Virus record (IMG/VR): IMGVR_UViG_3300028676_000005
Coordinates: 124,001 to 188,000 of that record
Length of the DNA stretch: 64,000 nt
Origin: a virus
Strand: one strand, 5' to 3'
Part shown: positions 31,163-39,469 of the stretch, one piece after another
Position numbering within the stretch: the stretch's first letter is position 1
Layout of the letters: each line of letters opens with the position of its first letter
Position numbers and translations under genes: made by a program
Notes under the pieces: generated by a model
The model's database searches: none
What the model saw: only the letters and a program-made list of their open reading frames with translations
Told to the model about the DNA's origin: nothing

Positions 31163-31927
31163 TTAATCGAGTTTTGCAGTACCGTCACGCAGTTGCCGAC
31201 CAAATGCTTTCATTACATTCATGGTCACGGCTACGTTGCCATCGGCACCGGCCAGGTCTGCTTCAGTAGACGGGCGAAGGTTAGCTACGTCTGGGATACC
31301 AATATCACCAGTGGATGCGGCATGTGCTTCTGGAAGACGTTTTTTCAGGTGGTCTTCCAAAAGGGCCAGTGCGTCACCTTGGGCCGCTTTATCAGTCATG
31401 ACAATGATAAGTGACTTAAGAGCAGCGTAAGCTTCCAGCCAGTCGTAAGTCTGTTCCAAAGGCTGTTCGTGTGGATCTGCTGGGAATGCGGTGGGAACGC
31501 CAATGAGGGAATCCCAGCTTGCCTGACGAGGGCTGTTAGCAACGTTAGCGACCAAGGTAGCAAATGCTACGTCATCAAGGATGAATGGTCCGCCAATGGT
31601 GTCATAGCTCGCTACAAGCACTTCACCAGGAAATGGCTTCAGCAAGACAAAAGCACCGTAAACATTTCGTTTGTACTTGTCCATGAAACGGTCAAAGGTA
31701 TTGCAGAAAGCGTAGTCAACACCCAGTTCCAATTCAACATTGCTAGACTGGCGTTTCAGAACAAACTTCTTGGCTGCCCCGTTATTACGAGCCGCACTAA
31801 AGAACGGACCAGCCCGAACTACAAACACGCGACGGGTAGTATCGTTGGCTACCTTGACTACTTCGTTTTCAACGCGGCAATCGATGCGTTCTTGAAAGGG
31901 GTTCCAGTTGTAAATTGGTGCAGGCAT
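31163..31927 (-). CDS. Short fibre-family protein: attachment domain only, 254 aa
   Basis: The protein corresponds to the N-terminal domain of the giant fibres without any central or distal region. It has VVRAGPFFSAA near 34, WDSLIGVPTAFPADPHEQP near 140, then a helical stretch and the block HAASTGDIGIPDVANL near 200, followed by VTMNVMKAFGRQL. It could be a short collar or adaptor to which the long fibres attach, or a remnant of a larger fibre gene. The neat stop and a clear AGGAG ribosome site favour a functional adaptor. Confidence 0.72.
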   Translation of the reverse strand: MPAPIYNWNPFQERIDCRVENEVVKVANDTTRRVFVVRAGPFFSAARNNGAAKKFVLKRQSSNVELELGVDYAFCNTFDRFMDKYKRNVYGAFVLLKPFPGEVLVASYDTIGGPFILDDVAFATLVANVANSPRQASWDSLIGVPTAFPADPHEQPLEQTYDWLEAYAALKSLIIVMTDKAAQGDALALLEDHLKKRLPEAHAASTGDIGIPDVANLRPSTEADLAGADGNVAVTMNVMKAFGRQLRDGTAKLD

Positions 31928-32051
31928 GGGTGTTGCTCCTGTTAATAATTACTGGAGTAGTTCGCATTTTATAGCCTACCCCTTAAAGTACGTTAAGGAC
32001 TATAGATAAACCCCCTTAACAATTTCATAGAATCCACTGGAGTCAGTCCCT

Positions 32052-33290
32052 ATGTACAGCTATAAAAGGGCTGTTGGTGTTAGTCGTCGTTCTCCCAAAG
32101 GAGATGAGTTACTGGATATTGCAGGTATTCCCTGTAATACACTTTTTACTGAATACAGTCGTTTGATTATTGTTGTGACCGATGTGTACAGTAATAAGGA
32201 CGTAGCAATAGACCTTCAGTACTATTTGGTAGACCTTGGGGTCTTCCCTGGTAACATACAGGCGTGGTTAGACACAAAGGCAACCACACCCCTCAAGATT
32301 GAAGATACTGTCCCTGGTGACCGTTATCGCTTCGTCACAACTCATGACATCCAGTACAAAGGGTTTAGCCTTTTGCCTGGTAATGCCCTGGCTGGTGACG
32401 ATCGACAAGACATGTACAACACAGCAGACGCTCCGGACATTCGTGTAGTTAAGACCGATAACTCCGAAGTAGATTTTGATGCATTGGTAACCCGCGGGTT
32501 GTGGACAATCAATGGTCACCTTGTTCGTGCTGTAAAAGGTAATCGTTGTGTGTACCTTCTCAATGCAGGCAAACACTTTAATGTGGATGATAACATCCAT
32601 GTTAATTACTTGAACTTCAATACGGTGAGTAAGCTTACTACTCGTCCTATTGCTGCTGAAGATATTAAGTTTGAGATTATTGGGGATGTCAAATATCTTC
32701 ATGTTTCAAGCAAGGTGTCTTTAAAGGACAAAACCGTCTGGATGAGTATCGGAGGGAGACTCTACCAGAACGATGTAGTCCAACCAAGAGGTAACGACAG
32801 TTTTGCTATCAAGCTCAATAAGGTAGACTGGTTCTCTGCTATCTTTGACTCTAAGCAACTGATCGATTTAAGTTCTGTTATAGACAAGGACCGTGATGTG
32901 GTAGGTAAGGATTTCTTCAGTACTGAGGAGTTCTTCACTAAGCTGCTTACAGATCTTTCTTCGTTTATGGTAATTTTTGATAATCCTCGGTTATATGCCT
33001 CGCTAGTACCACTGGTGAGTTATTTGTACCCGTTTACTTACCACACGGAAGAAACAAAACAGATCCCGTTACTCACGGGCAACGGCTTGCTTCCTAAGTA
33101 CTACGTCCGACGGATTATTAACCGTAGACTCTTGGACATTGATATTGGTGTTCAACGTGTTTACGCAAACAAAACAACCGGCATCCATAATGAGGGCAAC
33201 CTCTATCATGGTTTCACTAATCGACATGACCCTAGCAAACTGCACAGCGGATACCTGCTGTACATAAGGGCTATTGTCCAGGGGGATTAA
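32052..33290 (+). CDS. Hypothetical protein, probably virion-associated, 412 aa
   Basis: No family is recognised. It is soluble and beta-rich in the first 280 residues (YSRLIIVVTDVYSNKDVAID, LWTINGHLVRAVKGNRCVYL), followed by a helical C-terminal part (EEFFTKLLTDLSSFMVIFDN). It is the first of three plus-strand genes and lies back to back with the fibre operon across a 124-base divergent region. The i-spanin gene begins 4 bases after its stop. The context between fibres and lysis genes suggests a late structural gene; this is inference. Confidence 0.72.
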   Translation: MYSYKRAVGVSRRSPKGDELLDIAGIPCNTLFTEYSRLIIVVTDVYSNKDVAIDLQYYLVDLGVFPGNIQAWLDTKATTPLKIEDTVPGDRYRFVTTHDIQYKGFSLLPGNALAGDDRQDMYNTADAPDIRVVKTDNSEVDFDALVTRGLWTINGHLVRAVKGNRCVYLLNAGKHFNVDDNIHVNYLNFNTVSKLTTRPIAAEDIKFEIIGDVKYLHVSSKVSLKDKTVWMSIGGRLYQNDVVQPRGNDSFAIKLNKVDWFSAIFDSKQLIDLSSVIDKDRDVVGKDFFSTEEFFTKLLTDLSSFMVIFDNPRLYASLVPLVSYLYPFTYHTEETKQIPLLTGNGLLPKYYVRRIINRRLLDIDIGVQRVYANKTTGIHNEGNLYHGFTNRHDPSKLHSGYLLYIRAIVQGD

Positions 33291-33294
33291 ACCC

Positions 33295-33909
33295 ATGGGA
33301 CAGGAGATCAAGGCATTGTTATTTTTCGACAAGTTTCGATCAATAGCGACCTTCTTCGTTGTTCTTATTCTGGCTGTAATACTTGGAGTTCAATACTTCT
33401 TTCCTCGGCCGGTTAAGTTGGACCAAGAAGCACTCGCTTCGCTGCGTGATGCAACTGAGCAGATTCGTCAGATGGTAAAGACCGCTGACAACTTTGCTCA
33501 GGAGGATCAAGCGTTTAAGACAACCCTCCAACAGCGCATTACCGCGCAAAGCAAATTGAGAGGAGACAACTATGCCACGCTGGCTAGAATGTATGGTGTC
33601 CCGGATTTGGATGACGGTACTCTTGCTACCAATGGTGGCATTAATTACGGCATGCAACCACAACCCGACGGTCTCGGAAGCAAATACCTACCTCCAGGTA
33701 CAAGCGACCCAGGCCCAGTACGACACGTACAGCAACCAACTGACCTTACTGCAAAAGCAACTGACCCAGGTATCGCCGGAGTTTCGGGAGGTGACTCCAG
33801 ACCCACCTTCGGGGCGCGTATCGGAACTCTCCTCATTTCTGGAACGCAACAACTGTCTCCGCCAGGATCTCAGTCTTCCGGAAAAGGACCAGTGCTACCA
33901 GATCACTAG
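33295..33909 (+). CDS. Inner-membrane spanin (Rz-like)
   Basis: The start at 33295 is chosen because GGGGG precedes the ATG by about 9 bases; an upstream TTG at 33274 overlaps the previous gene. The 204-residue product has one N-terminal membrane helix at about residues 17-35 (ATFFVVLILAVILGVQYFF). A periplasmic charged helix follows (ALASLRDATEQIRQMVKTAD), then a Gly/Pro/Ser-rich C-terminal half whose coding sequence is shared with the o-spanin in the +1 frame. This architecture matches two-component spanins that fuse inner and outer membranes in the last step of lysis. The low-complexity second half is likely constrained by the overlap. Confidence 0.78.
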   Translation: MGQEIKALLFFDKFRSIATFFVVLILAVILGVQYFFPRPVKLDQEALASLRDATEQIRQMVKTADNFAQEDQAFKTTLQQRITAQSKLRGDNYATLARMYGVPDLDDGTLATNGGINYGMQPQPDGLGSKYLPPGTSDPGPVRHVQQPTDLTAKATDPGIAGVSGGDSRPTFGARIGTLLISGTQQLSPPGSQSSGKGPVLPDH

Positions 33910-34060
33910 GGTAATTCTCATCCAGACCACACAAGTATTGGATGAGAAGGATATAACCCTCTGGGGCGCTAAGCAGACAATTCAGCAATTGGTCAAGAAC
34001 ATGAACCGTATCATTGACCTTGCCCCACGTCAGCCGACCACAACACTTAAACCACCCTAA
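33572..34060 (+). CDS. Outer-membrane lipoprotein spanin (Rz1-like)
   Basis: The 162-residue product starts at an ATG with GAGAGGAG 6 bases upstream. It has a signal peptide ending in the lipobox LITAC, with Cys28 as the lipidated residue (WMTVLLLPMVALITACN), followed by Asn. The mature part has a Gln-rich helix (TQAQYDTYSNQLTLLQKQL) and a proline-containing tail. The first 338 bases lie inside the i-spanin gene in another frame and the last 151 extend past it. This overlapping, extended o-spanin layout is a known spanin gene arrangement. It is unusually long for an Rz1. Confidence 0.8.
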   Translation: MPRWLECMVSRIWMTVLLLPMVALITACNHNPTVSEANTYLQVQATQAQYDTYSNQLTLLQKQLTQVSPEFREVTPDPPSGRVSELSSFLERNNCLRQDLSLPEKDQCYQITRVILIQTTQVLDEKDITLWGAKQTIQQLVKNMNRIIDLAPRQPTTTLKPP

Positions 34061-34089
34061 TTAGTAAAGATGCAAACATAAACCATATA

Positions 34090-34121
34090 CCCTCTAGGAG
34101 CCTGCAAGGGCTCCTAGAGGG
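34090..34121. terminator. Bidirectional terminator after the spanins
   Basis: A 13-bp stem (CCCTCTAGGAGCC and complement) with a 6-base loop lies between the convergent stops at 34060 and 34156. Confidence 0.8.
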
Positions 34122-34155
34122 GTTATAGCTGCATCGGCACATAACTAGTCAACTT

Positions 34156-34542
34156 CTACTGTTGTCTGTCATCAGGTTGGGCTGGTGGGCTTGGAGCAAT
34201 GATGTTAGCTACACGGCTACGGAAACGAGTCATGCTGCTGGCACCATTAAACAAAGTCTTCAGGGTCTGGTTAACAGACATCCAACTCCAGGCAATAAGG
34301 ACTGGCCCGACAACCATGATAAACATGCTCGTCTCGCTAGGCCATACATTGTGATCCCGAACGGAAAGGTAAATTACAGCAGAGTTGATCAGAGCAGTAA
34401 TACAAACCGTGATAGACGCAGTAAGACCACCCAGGTTACGAAGACGAACAGTCTCTCCCCCGAATACTTCTTTCTCTACGTCATTTTGGGTTTCGACAAG
34501 GCACTTCCCAGAAAGGCAGTTGTCATGCACTTGATCACTCAT
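34156..34542 (-). CDS. Two-TM membrane protein, possible holin, 128 aa
   Basis: The ATG at 34542 is chosen, giving an 8-base overlap with the RuvC-like gene stop; a further in-frame start upstream lies inside that gene and lacks a ribosome site. The protein has an N-terminal cytoplasmic or periplasmic part with Cys9 and Cys14. Two hydrophobic helices follow at about 43-62 (ASITVCITALINSAVIYLSV) and 74-92 (MFIMVVGPVLIAWSWMS). The C-terminal tail is basic and then proline-rich. Size, two helices and a location across the terminator from the spanins would suit a class II holin, but no family match is visible. Confidence 0.6.
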   Translation of the reverse strand: MSDQVHDNCLSGKCLVETQNDVEKEVFGGETVRLRNLGGLTASITVCITALINSAVIYLSVRDHNVWPSETSMFIMVVGPVLIAWSWMSVNQTLKTLFNGASSMTRFRSRVANIIAPSPPAQPDDRQQ

Positions 34543-35173
34543 GAAAAACCCCATAGTGTTTGGCAAGCATTTCACAACGATACAGTGTAACAGCAACGCT
34601 ATCAGCACTGTGCTCGTCAATTACAGTGAGATCAAACCCCGTAGAGTCTAGATGCTCGTAAGCCATAACACCCTTGTGAACATCCTCTTTCTGGCTACCT
34701 TTAAAGTTAGCCCCAACAATGTCCTTTGCTGGATTAGGGAGAACACTACTCACATGAATGCCGCGACTAATGTAAGCATTTTGAGCCAAAGACACAAACT
34801 GGATCAACTGCTTAAAGGTTAAAACACCAGCCCCTAAGAAGTTGTCCTCGATGATACCCGTTAGATGACGTTCACGAAGTTCCATCTCTCCATCGTCATG
34901 TAACACAAACTCTGTGGTATAGTAGTCTAAAAGCTCTCCTAGAGCCCTGGCCAAGCACCAGCTGCGAGCAGCCACAGATGTTCCATTGGTATCGTCGTAT
35001 TGCACGGGTATGTCGTAGAGGACTTTATCTCCCTTGATGGTGTTTAAATACACCAGCTTGTAAGGAGTCTTAACTGTCAGATCCACATCAATAATGCACA
35101 CACCCATGTTTGTGGTAGAAGGGTCAATTCCTATGACCCTTACTATCTCAGGAGTTTTTAAGTCCTTAGACAT
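34535..35173 (-). CDS. RuvC-like Holliday-junction resolvase
   Basis: The 212-residue protein opens with RVIGIDPSTTNMGVCIID (Asp17), the first strand of the RNase H-like fold of RuvC. The second acidic residue is in LTGIIEDNFLGAG (Glu109). A P.K...G...K segment follows (NPAKDIVGANFKGSQKEDV), and the last acidic pair is in IDEHSADSVAV (Asp187, Asp191). These are the positions of the RuvC catalytic residues. It would resolve branched DNA during recombination or before packaging. It overlaps 35158-35778 by 16 bases and the two-TM gene by 8 bases. Confidence 0.82.
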   Translation of the reverse strand: MSKDLKTPEIVRVIGIDPSTTNMGVCIIDVDLTVKTPYKLVYLNTIKGDKVLYDIPVQYDDTNGTSVAARSWCLARALGELLDYYTTEFVLHDDGEMELRERHLTGIIEDNFLGAGVLTFKQLIQFVSLAQNAYISRGIHVSSVLPNPAKDIVGANFKGSQKEDVHKGVMAYEHLDSTGFDLTVIDEHSADSVAVTLYRCEMLAKHYGVFHE

Positions 35174-35778
35174 ATGTGGCCCTTAACGTTACCACAGTGC
35201 AGCTTGATGATAGCCACCAAAGGCGATAATCCAACTACAAAGTCTTTTGGGGCTTTCTTGCTATCCCCCAAATAAACCAATTCAAACCCACAAGCTGAAA
35301 ACTCACCAAAGGTCCCAGACATCCAGCGACCGTTGTAGTTATAGTTGTTTAAGAGGGTTGCCAATTCGTAAGACTCGGTGTTAACCGTTTCAAACTGTGG
35401 TAGCGGAACGCCCATAGGAAGTTTTTTCAAGAACTCCAGTTCTTCCGCCATGTCCACTTTAAGAGGCTCAAACAAAAAGGAGATGACTTCTTTAGGTGGT
35501 GTCAGACCATCTGGACCACCTTTGACTGGACCAGAGACCATGTTGATAAACGTCATCAACGAGTTACCAGTCTCAGCTTCAATAATGTCAATAACCAACT
35601 TGCCTTCAGTATTGCGATACGCTTGGCTTACCGCATATTTGGTTTGATCCAAACGGAAAGCCGGCATGTAAATGGTGCTAATCAGCTCAATGGCATCGTA
35701 GCTGTACATCCCCTCAGTAAGTGGGAGATGCGCATTAACGGAACCTAGCTGATCAGCCAAGGCGGCTAATGCGTCCAT
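35158..35778 (-). CDS. Hypothetical protein, 206 aa
   Basis: The function is not recognised. It is soluble and alpha/beta, with a tyrosine-rich N-terminal half, a GGPDGLTPPKEVISFLFEPL segment near 100-117 and a Gly/Cys-containing C terminus. It overlaps the resolvase start by 16 bases and lies 2 bases below the 315-aa gene. Coupling between a virion-type gene and a resolvase is suggested by the spacing only. Confidence 0.7.
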   Translation of the reverse strand: MDALAALADQLGSVNAHLPLTEGMYSYDAIELISTIYMPAFRLDQTKYAVSQAYRNTEGKLVIDIIEAETGNSLMTFINMVSGPVKGGPDGLTPPKEVISFLFEPLKVDMAEELEFLKKLPMGVPLPQFETVNTESYELATLLNNYNYNGRWMSGTFGEFSACGFELVYLGDSKKAPKDFVVGLSPLVAIIKLHCGNVKGHICLRT

Positions 35779-35780
35779 GA

Positions 35781-36728
35781 TCAGTTTCCTTGCGAAGCCG
35801 CACCGGCGGTAGAGTTAGTGAAGATCAGCATTGGTTCGCTGGCACCGTGGTCGTAGTCCATGTTCAGACGTTCGTTGTTCAGTGCACTACGTGCGTCACG
35901 TTCGGTGATGTAGTGTGCAGCAACAGCACTCTGTACTTCTGCAAAACGAATGGTACCACCGCCACCAGTTTGGCCGTCGATTTGAGTATCAACACCCCAG
36001 CAGACCATGGTCTCGTTGATAGCCGCATAACTGGCATCACCGTACTTCTTCTGGCAAGCGTTAGCCAACTCTTGCAGGTCGCCTTGGTTAAAGCTGCAAC
36101 CAAGAACAGCCGACGAGTTGATGTAGGTGTTGGAAACAGGAACGCTACCTTCGCTAGTAGTGGAGACAGGCTGTGGGTTAAACAGGCTGTCACGACTTGG
36201 CACGAACGGTACTGGCAGTTCGTTACCATTCTCGTCACGAGTAATCTTGTTGACTTCCGGGTTGTAGCGAGAGAAGTCAATCAGACGCAGGTAGTAGAAC
36301 ACGTAAGCTTGGCCATCGAAACCGTTCTCGATAACCCGCAGTCGATACTTGCCACGGTTAATGTTGTCAAAATCGTTATCAACCGGACGGCAGGCAACCG
36401 GGATATGAACAAACAAGTTCATGTCGATTGGTTGGTGCTGGTTAACCTTCATGATGGTCACACCCAGCGGGTTCTGACCAATGGCATTAGCACCACGGAT
36501 ACCAACACCAAAATACTTCAGCTCGAAGTTAGTCGGCATCTTTGGCCCGATAGATTCTTCGGCCATGATGTCGTAACGTTCATTGAGGGTGGAGTACTTT
36601 GGCAGGGTGAACCCTTGGCGCGTGGCCAGGCACTTCATGATAATGTTGCCGTAAGGCGTGTTGGTGGTTGTTTGTGTAGGTACTTCCGACCGGTTCTGGT
36701 CTTGAATTTCAGAGGCGGACAAAGCCAT
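35781..36728 (-). CDS. Probable virion structural protein, 315 aa
   Basis: No family is identified. The N terminus is Ser/Thr/Gln-rich and disordered in appearance. A beta-rich core with many aromatic residues follows (KYRLRVIENGFDGQAYVFYY), and the C terminus is acidic, then Ala/Gly-rich. Third positions are enriched in C and G relative to the small neighbours, as in the capsid gene, suggesting abundant expression. Placement next to the 762-aa protein and portal suggests a head or neck protein. A strong AAGGAATTC precedes the ATG. Confidence 0.72.
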   Translation of the reverse strand: MALSASEIQDQNRSEVPTQTTTNTPYGNIIMKCLATRQGFTLPKYSTLNERYDIMAEESIGPKMPTNFELKYFGVGIRGANAIGQNPLGVTIMKVNQHQPIDMNLFVHIPVACRPVDNDFDNINRGKYRLRVIENGFDGQAYVFYYLRLIDFSRYNPEVNKITRDENGNELPVPFVPSRDSLFNPQPVSTTSEGSVPVSNTYINSSAVLGCSFNQGDLQELANACQKKYGDASYAAINETMVCWGVDTQIDGQTGGGGTIRFAEVQSAVAAHYITERDARSALNNERLNMDYDHGASEPMLIFTNSTAGAASQGN

Positions 36729-36739
36729 GGGTGAATTCC

Positions 36740-37153
36740 TTATGAACGAATAAGTTGGAAGCTTGATTTAAAGCGCATAGAATCTGAGGAGATCACCACT
36801 AAAACATTGTCACGATCGACTACCAACCGACTAATGTCTTCTTCTTGCAACTCATGACCGGTTCGGCGATAAATCCAATCGGCCATGAGAGCTTTATTAG
36901 TTGTGATGTCGACATCGGAAGTCTTACGTGGTGGAATTACCAGGGACTTAAGTTTGTTAAGCCCTGATAGGTCTACCTTGCGTACTTCGTGATAGACTGT
37001 TTCTGAACCTGGTCTGCTAACCTGAAAGACATTGTTGCCTCTACGGTTAACAGTTACCAAGTCGAATTGCGTTGCCGCAATGATGTCTTTATCAGTAATG
37101 CGCAAGTCTTCAAAGTATTTCTTTTTGATGAGCTGCGTGGCTTTGTTACTCAT
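36740..37153 (-). CDS. Hypothetical protein, 137 aa
   Basis: A small basic protein with a lysine-rich start (MSNKATQLIKKKYFEDLRI) and alternating strand patterns later (DVDITTNKALMADWIYRRTG, DNVLVVISSDSMRFK). It lies 2 bases below the 762-aa gene. Its size and location would suit a head-completion or baseplate wedge component, but no family is recognised. Confidence 0.7.
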   Translation of the reverse strand: MSNKATQLIKKKYFEDLRITDKDIIAATQFDLVTVNRRGNNVFQVSRPGSETVYHEVRKVDLSGLNKLKSLVIPPRKTSDVDITTNKALMADWIYRRTGHELQEEDISRLVVDRDNVLVVISSDSMRFKSSFQLIRS

Positions 37154-37155
37154 GA

Positions 37156-39444
37156 CTAGTTACCATCCTTCTTAGGAGGAGTCTGTTTAGCCAACACTCC
37201 GTAATAAGTTTTAGGGAGGTTAAACGTGTCATCAGGCGGCGTCAACAACCCGTAGTAAGTCCTTGGGATGTAGAACGTATCGTCAGGTGTGCCCAAAATG
37301 CCGTAATACGTGTCAGGTATTATGAAGTAGTTAATTGGGTCGTCATTACCAATAGAACGGATGTACGAGTTATCTTGAACCTTAACAGTGTATTCAAAAG
37401 AGTGCTTGAACTTGTCAACACTCTTAATGAAGTTGTTATCTTTCAGCTTGATGGTCGAAGCCATGTCCGCTTCAATAGTAGGCCTATCTGGAAACAAAAA
37501 GGCCAATACAGATTCAAGTTCTCGGATACCGTCCATGTTGGATTGGACGTTAAGCATCACGTTTCCAAAGTCAGCATCAAGACTATTGCCAGGGCCTGTC
37601 AGTTTACTGTCACCAACTGACACTTCGTTTGGAAGTTCGGTAACACCGATCTCATCAGCCATCTCTTTAATGAAATGGATGGTGTACGAAGAGAGCCGAG
37701 ACATGATATCGATAAGGTCGCTTTGCTTGACCCGCATGTTTGGTTGGATATTGGTATCCCAGCCAGTCACACGTTTAAAGATATCCCAGGCAAACGTTTT
37801 GCACTCAGCCGCTGAGTAGTCAGAGAAGTCCAGGTTGTAATCACGCAACAACAGATCGTACTTGGTATATTCGCCAAGCTTAACGAAACCTGAATCGTAA
37901 ACTGTCTTAGTGGCGTTTTTAACTCGAGCACGTTTATTCAGATCGTAAAACTGACTGTACATCTTCTTGTGTTTCCACATCGCCTCATAAACCTCAAAGG
38001 CGTACTGGACAAGATAGTCAGGGGCTACAAAGTTAGCAACTGGAAACCAAATGTTGCGGATATCGTAGGCAAGGTATTCGGGGTAAATAAAGTTCTTACC
38101 GCCAGCCTCATAGACGTCTGCAAGACTAGGTGGCTTAATTCGCATCACGTTCTGGTAATAAACTGGACCAATGTCAACAGGGTGGAACCCATTGCTATAA
38201 TCGACCAGATACCGCCAAATGTGATACGCATCGGCAACTGTCATCTTGATTTGTTTGCCAGTCTTTGGATCAGACACGACAACACGACCAGTGAACTTGT
38301 TATTGCCAACCAGATAGATCCATTCGTTATACACAACAGACATCAAAGTATCAGCATGGCGGTTGGTGTAGTCACGCATGCTAGATTCTAAGACTTTAGT
38401 AGGTAGTTCCGAGTGAAGACTGTACTTACCACGTTCTAAGGCGTCCTGTTGATAGATGGCCGTTTGATCGTAGTTGTCCCTGGCTAACAACTGCTGTTTA
38501 AGAATAATCTGTTCAGTGGTGTTGTAGGTGGGTTCCCGGCCGTAGTCCTCAATGAGATTAAGGTTAAGACGGCGATACAACGGAGTTGGACTAAGATCTT
38601 CCAGCTGCGTTGCGGTACCTTCCACCATGTCAAACTTAGCCAGCGGAATATTTGCAATAGTCAGCAAATTCTCCATCAGCTTATTAAACGTCAACGTCTG
38701 CCCGGGGTTATTCTTAATCCAGGCAATGTTACGAAACAACCACATGGTTTGTTCGCGGTTAAGACTATTTTTATATTTGGAGAAATCCCCGTAGGAATCA
38801 ATGTGGCTCCAGATATAAAAGTCATGACTGTGCCGAGTGTACATGTCTTCAATGCGAATTGTGTGAATTGCTTTGATGACGTCAGCCATAAGCAAACGGC
38901 TCATGGTAGGGAGAAACAAGTTATCCGTACCGATATATTCGTTGTTAAAAAGCTGACTGACTTCAGACTTAATAAAGTTTTGAAGCTTTGGAATTAACTG
39001 GTCCTCGTTCCACAATACTAACTTTTCATTGTACCGAAGAATCTTATAGTCATCGGCGGGAATCGTTTCCGCATAAGGGATCGGGGAGAGTATGCCGCGT
39101 ATCAGTGTTGGTTGAGCTGGATAACGTTCGGTAAGCCGTTTAAACCAATAACCGCCCTTAGCGTATTCACGGAAAGTAATCAGGTGAACACGCAGGTTCT
39201 CTTTGTTAAAGACGATTTCTTCGTCGTTATCCAGAGAGTTAACGGTCATTGGTACGTCGGTCTCATGATAGTCCCCGTTAAGGTTCATGTAGTACCGCCA
39301 AGTAGCTTTATCTTCTTTTACAATATAACCCACACGCTCTAGGGCCTGGTTATATCGTTTTGCTAACGCCTCATTTTTGATAACCATGGTTCTTGCAAGG
39401 GAAAAGATGTCCCTGAAGTACCTGTCTTTATCAGCATTATTCAT
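37156..39444 (-). CDS. Probable structural protein with C-terminal TYYG repeats, 762 aa
   Basis: The family is not firmly recognised; the position next to the portal gene resembles the phiKZ structural gene order. It is rich in aromatic and charged residues and is largely helical up to about residue 640. From about 700 to 755 there are three near-identical units in which IPDTYYGIL, IPRTYYGLL and LPKTYYGVL are joined by PPDDTF-type linkers, about 18 residues per unit. The tail ends in PPKKDGN. The same motif occurs in the -1 frame after the capsid gene (49473-49535). The gene is divergent from the portal gene with 25 bases between starts. Confidence 0.75.
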   Translation of the reverse strand: MNNADKDRYFRDIFSLARTMVIKNEALAKRYNQALERVGYIVKEDKATWRYYMNLNGDYHETDVPMTVNSLDNDEEIVFNKENLRVHLITFREYAKGGYWFKRLTERYPAQPTLIRGILSPIPYAETIPADDYKILRYNEKLVLWNEDQLIPKLQNFIKSEVSQLFNNEYIGTDNLFLPTMSRLLMADVIKAIHTIRIEDMYTRHSHDFYIWSHIDSYGDFSKYKNSLNREQTMWLFRNIAWIKNNPGQTLTFNKLMENLLTIANIPLAKFDMVEGTATQLEDLSPTPLYRRLNLNLIEDYGREPTYNTTEQIILKQQLLARDNYDQTAIYQQDALERGKYSLHSELPTKVLESSMRDYTNRHADTLMSVVYNEWIYLVGNNKFTGRVVVSDPKTGKQIKMTVADAYHIWRYLVDYSNGFHPVDIGPVYYQNVMRIKPPSLADVYEAGGKNFIYPEYLAYDIRNIWFPVANFVAPDYLVQYAFEVYEAMWKHKKMYSQFYDLNKRARVKNATKTVYDSGFVKLGEYTKYDLLLRDYNLDFSDYSAAECKTFAWDIFKRVTGWDTNIQPNMRVKQSDLIDIMSRLSSYTIHFIKEMADEIGVTELPNEVSVGDSKLTGPGNSLDADFGNVMLNVQSNMDGIRELESVLAFLFPDRPTIEADMASTIKLKDNNFIKSVDKFKHSFEYTVKVQDNSYIRSIGNDDPINYFIIPDTYYGILGTPDDTFYIPRTYYGLLTPPDDTFNLPKTYYGVLAKQTPPKKDGN
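37195..37330 (-). repeat. Three tandem units encoding P-x-TYYG-x-L
   Basis: At the protein level three units of about 18 residues are present, with the central P.TYYG.L and linkers containing PDDTF. At the DNA level the units are only moderately similar (for example CTTACTACGGGTTG against CGTATTACGGCATT), so selection rather than recent duplication keeps the peptide. Confidence 0.8.
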
Positions 39445-39469
39445 AAGTTAACTCGCTAAGGGAATTCAC

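Noticed and set aside
35790-36734. 314-codon plus-strand frame opposite the 315-aa gene
   Set aside because: It exactly mirrors a GC-biased minus-strand gene, with no ribosome site and an unlikely protein composition.
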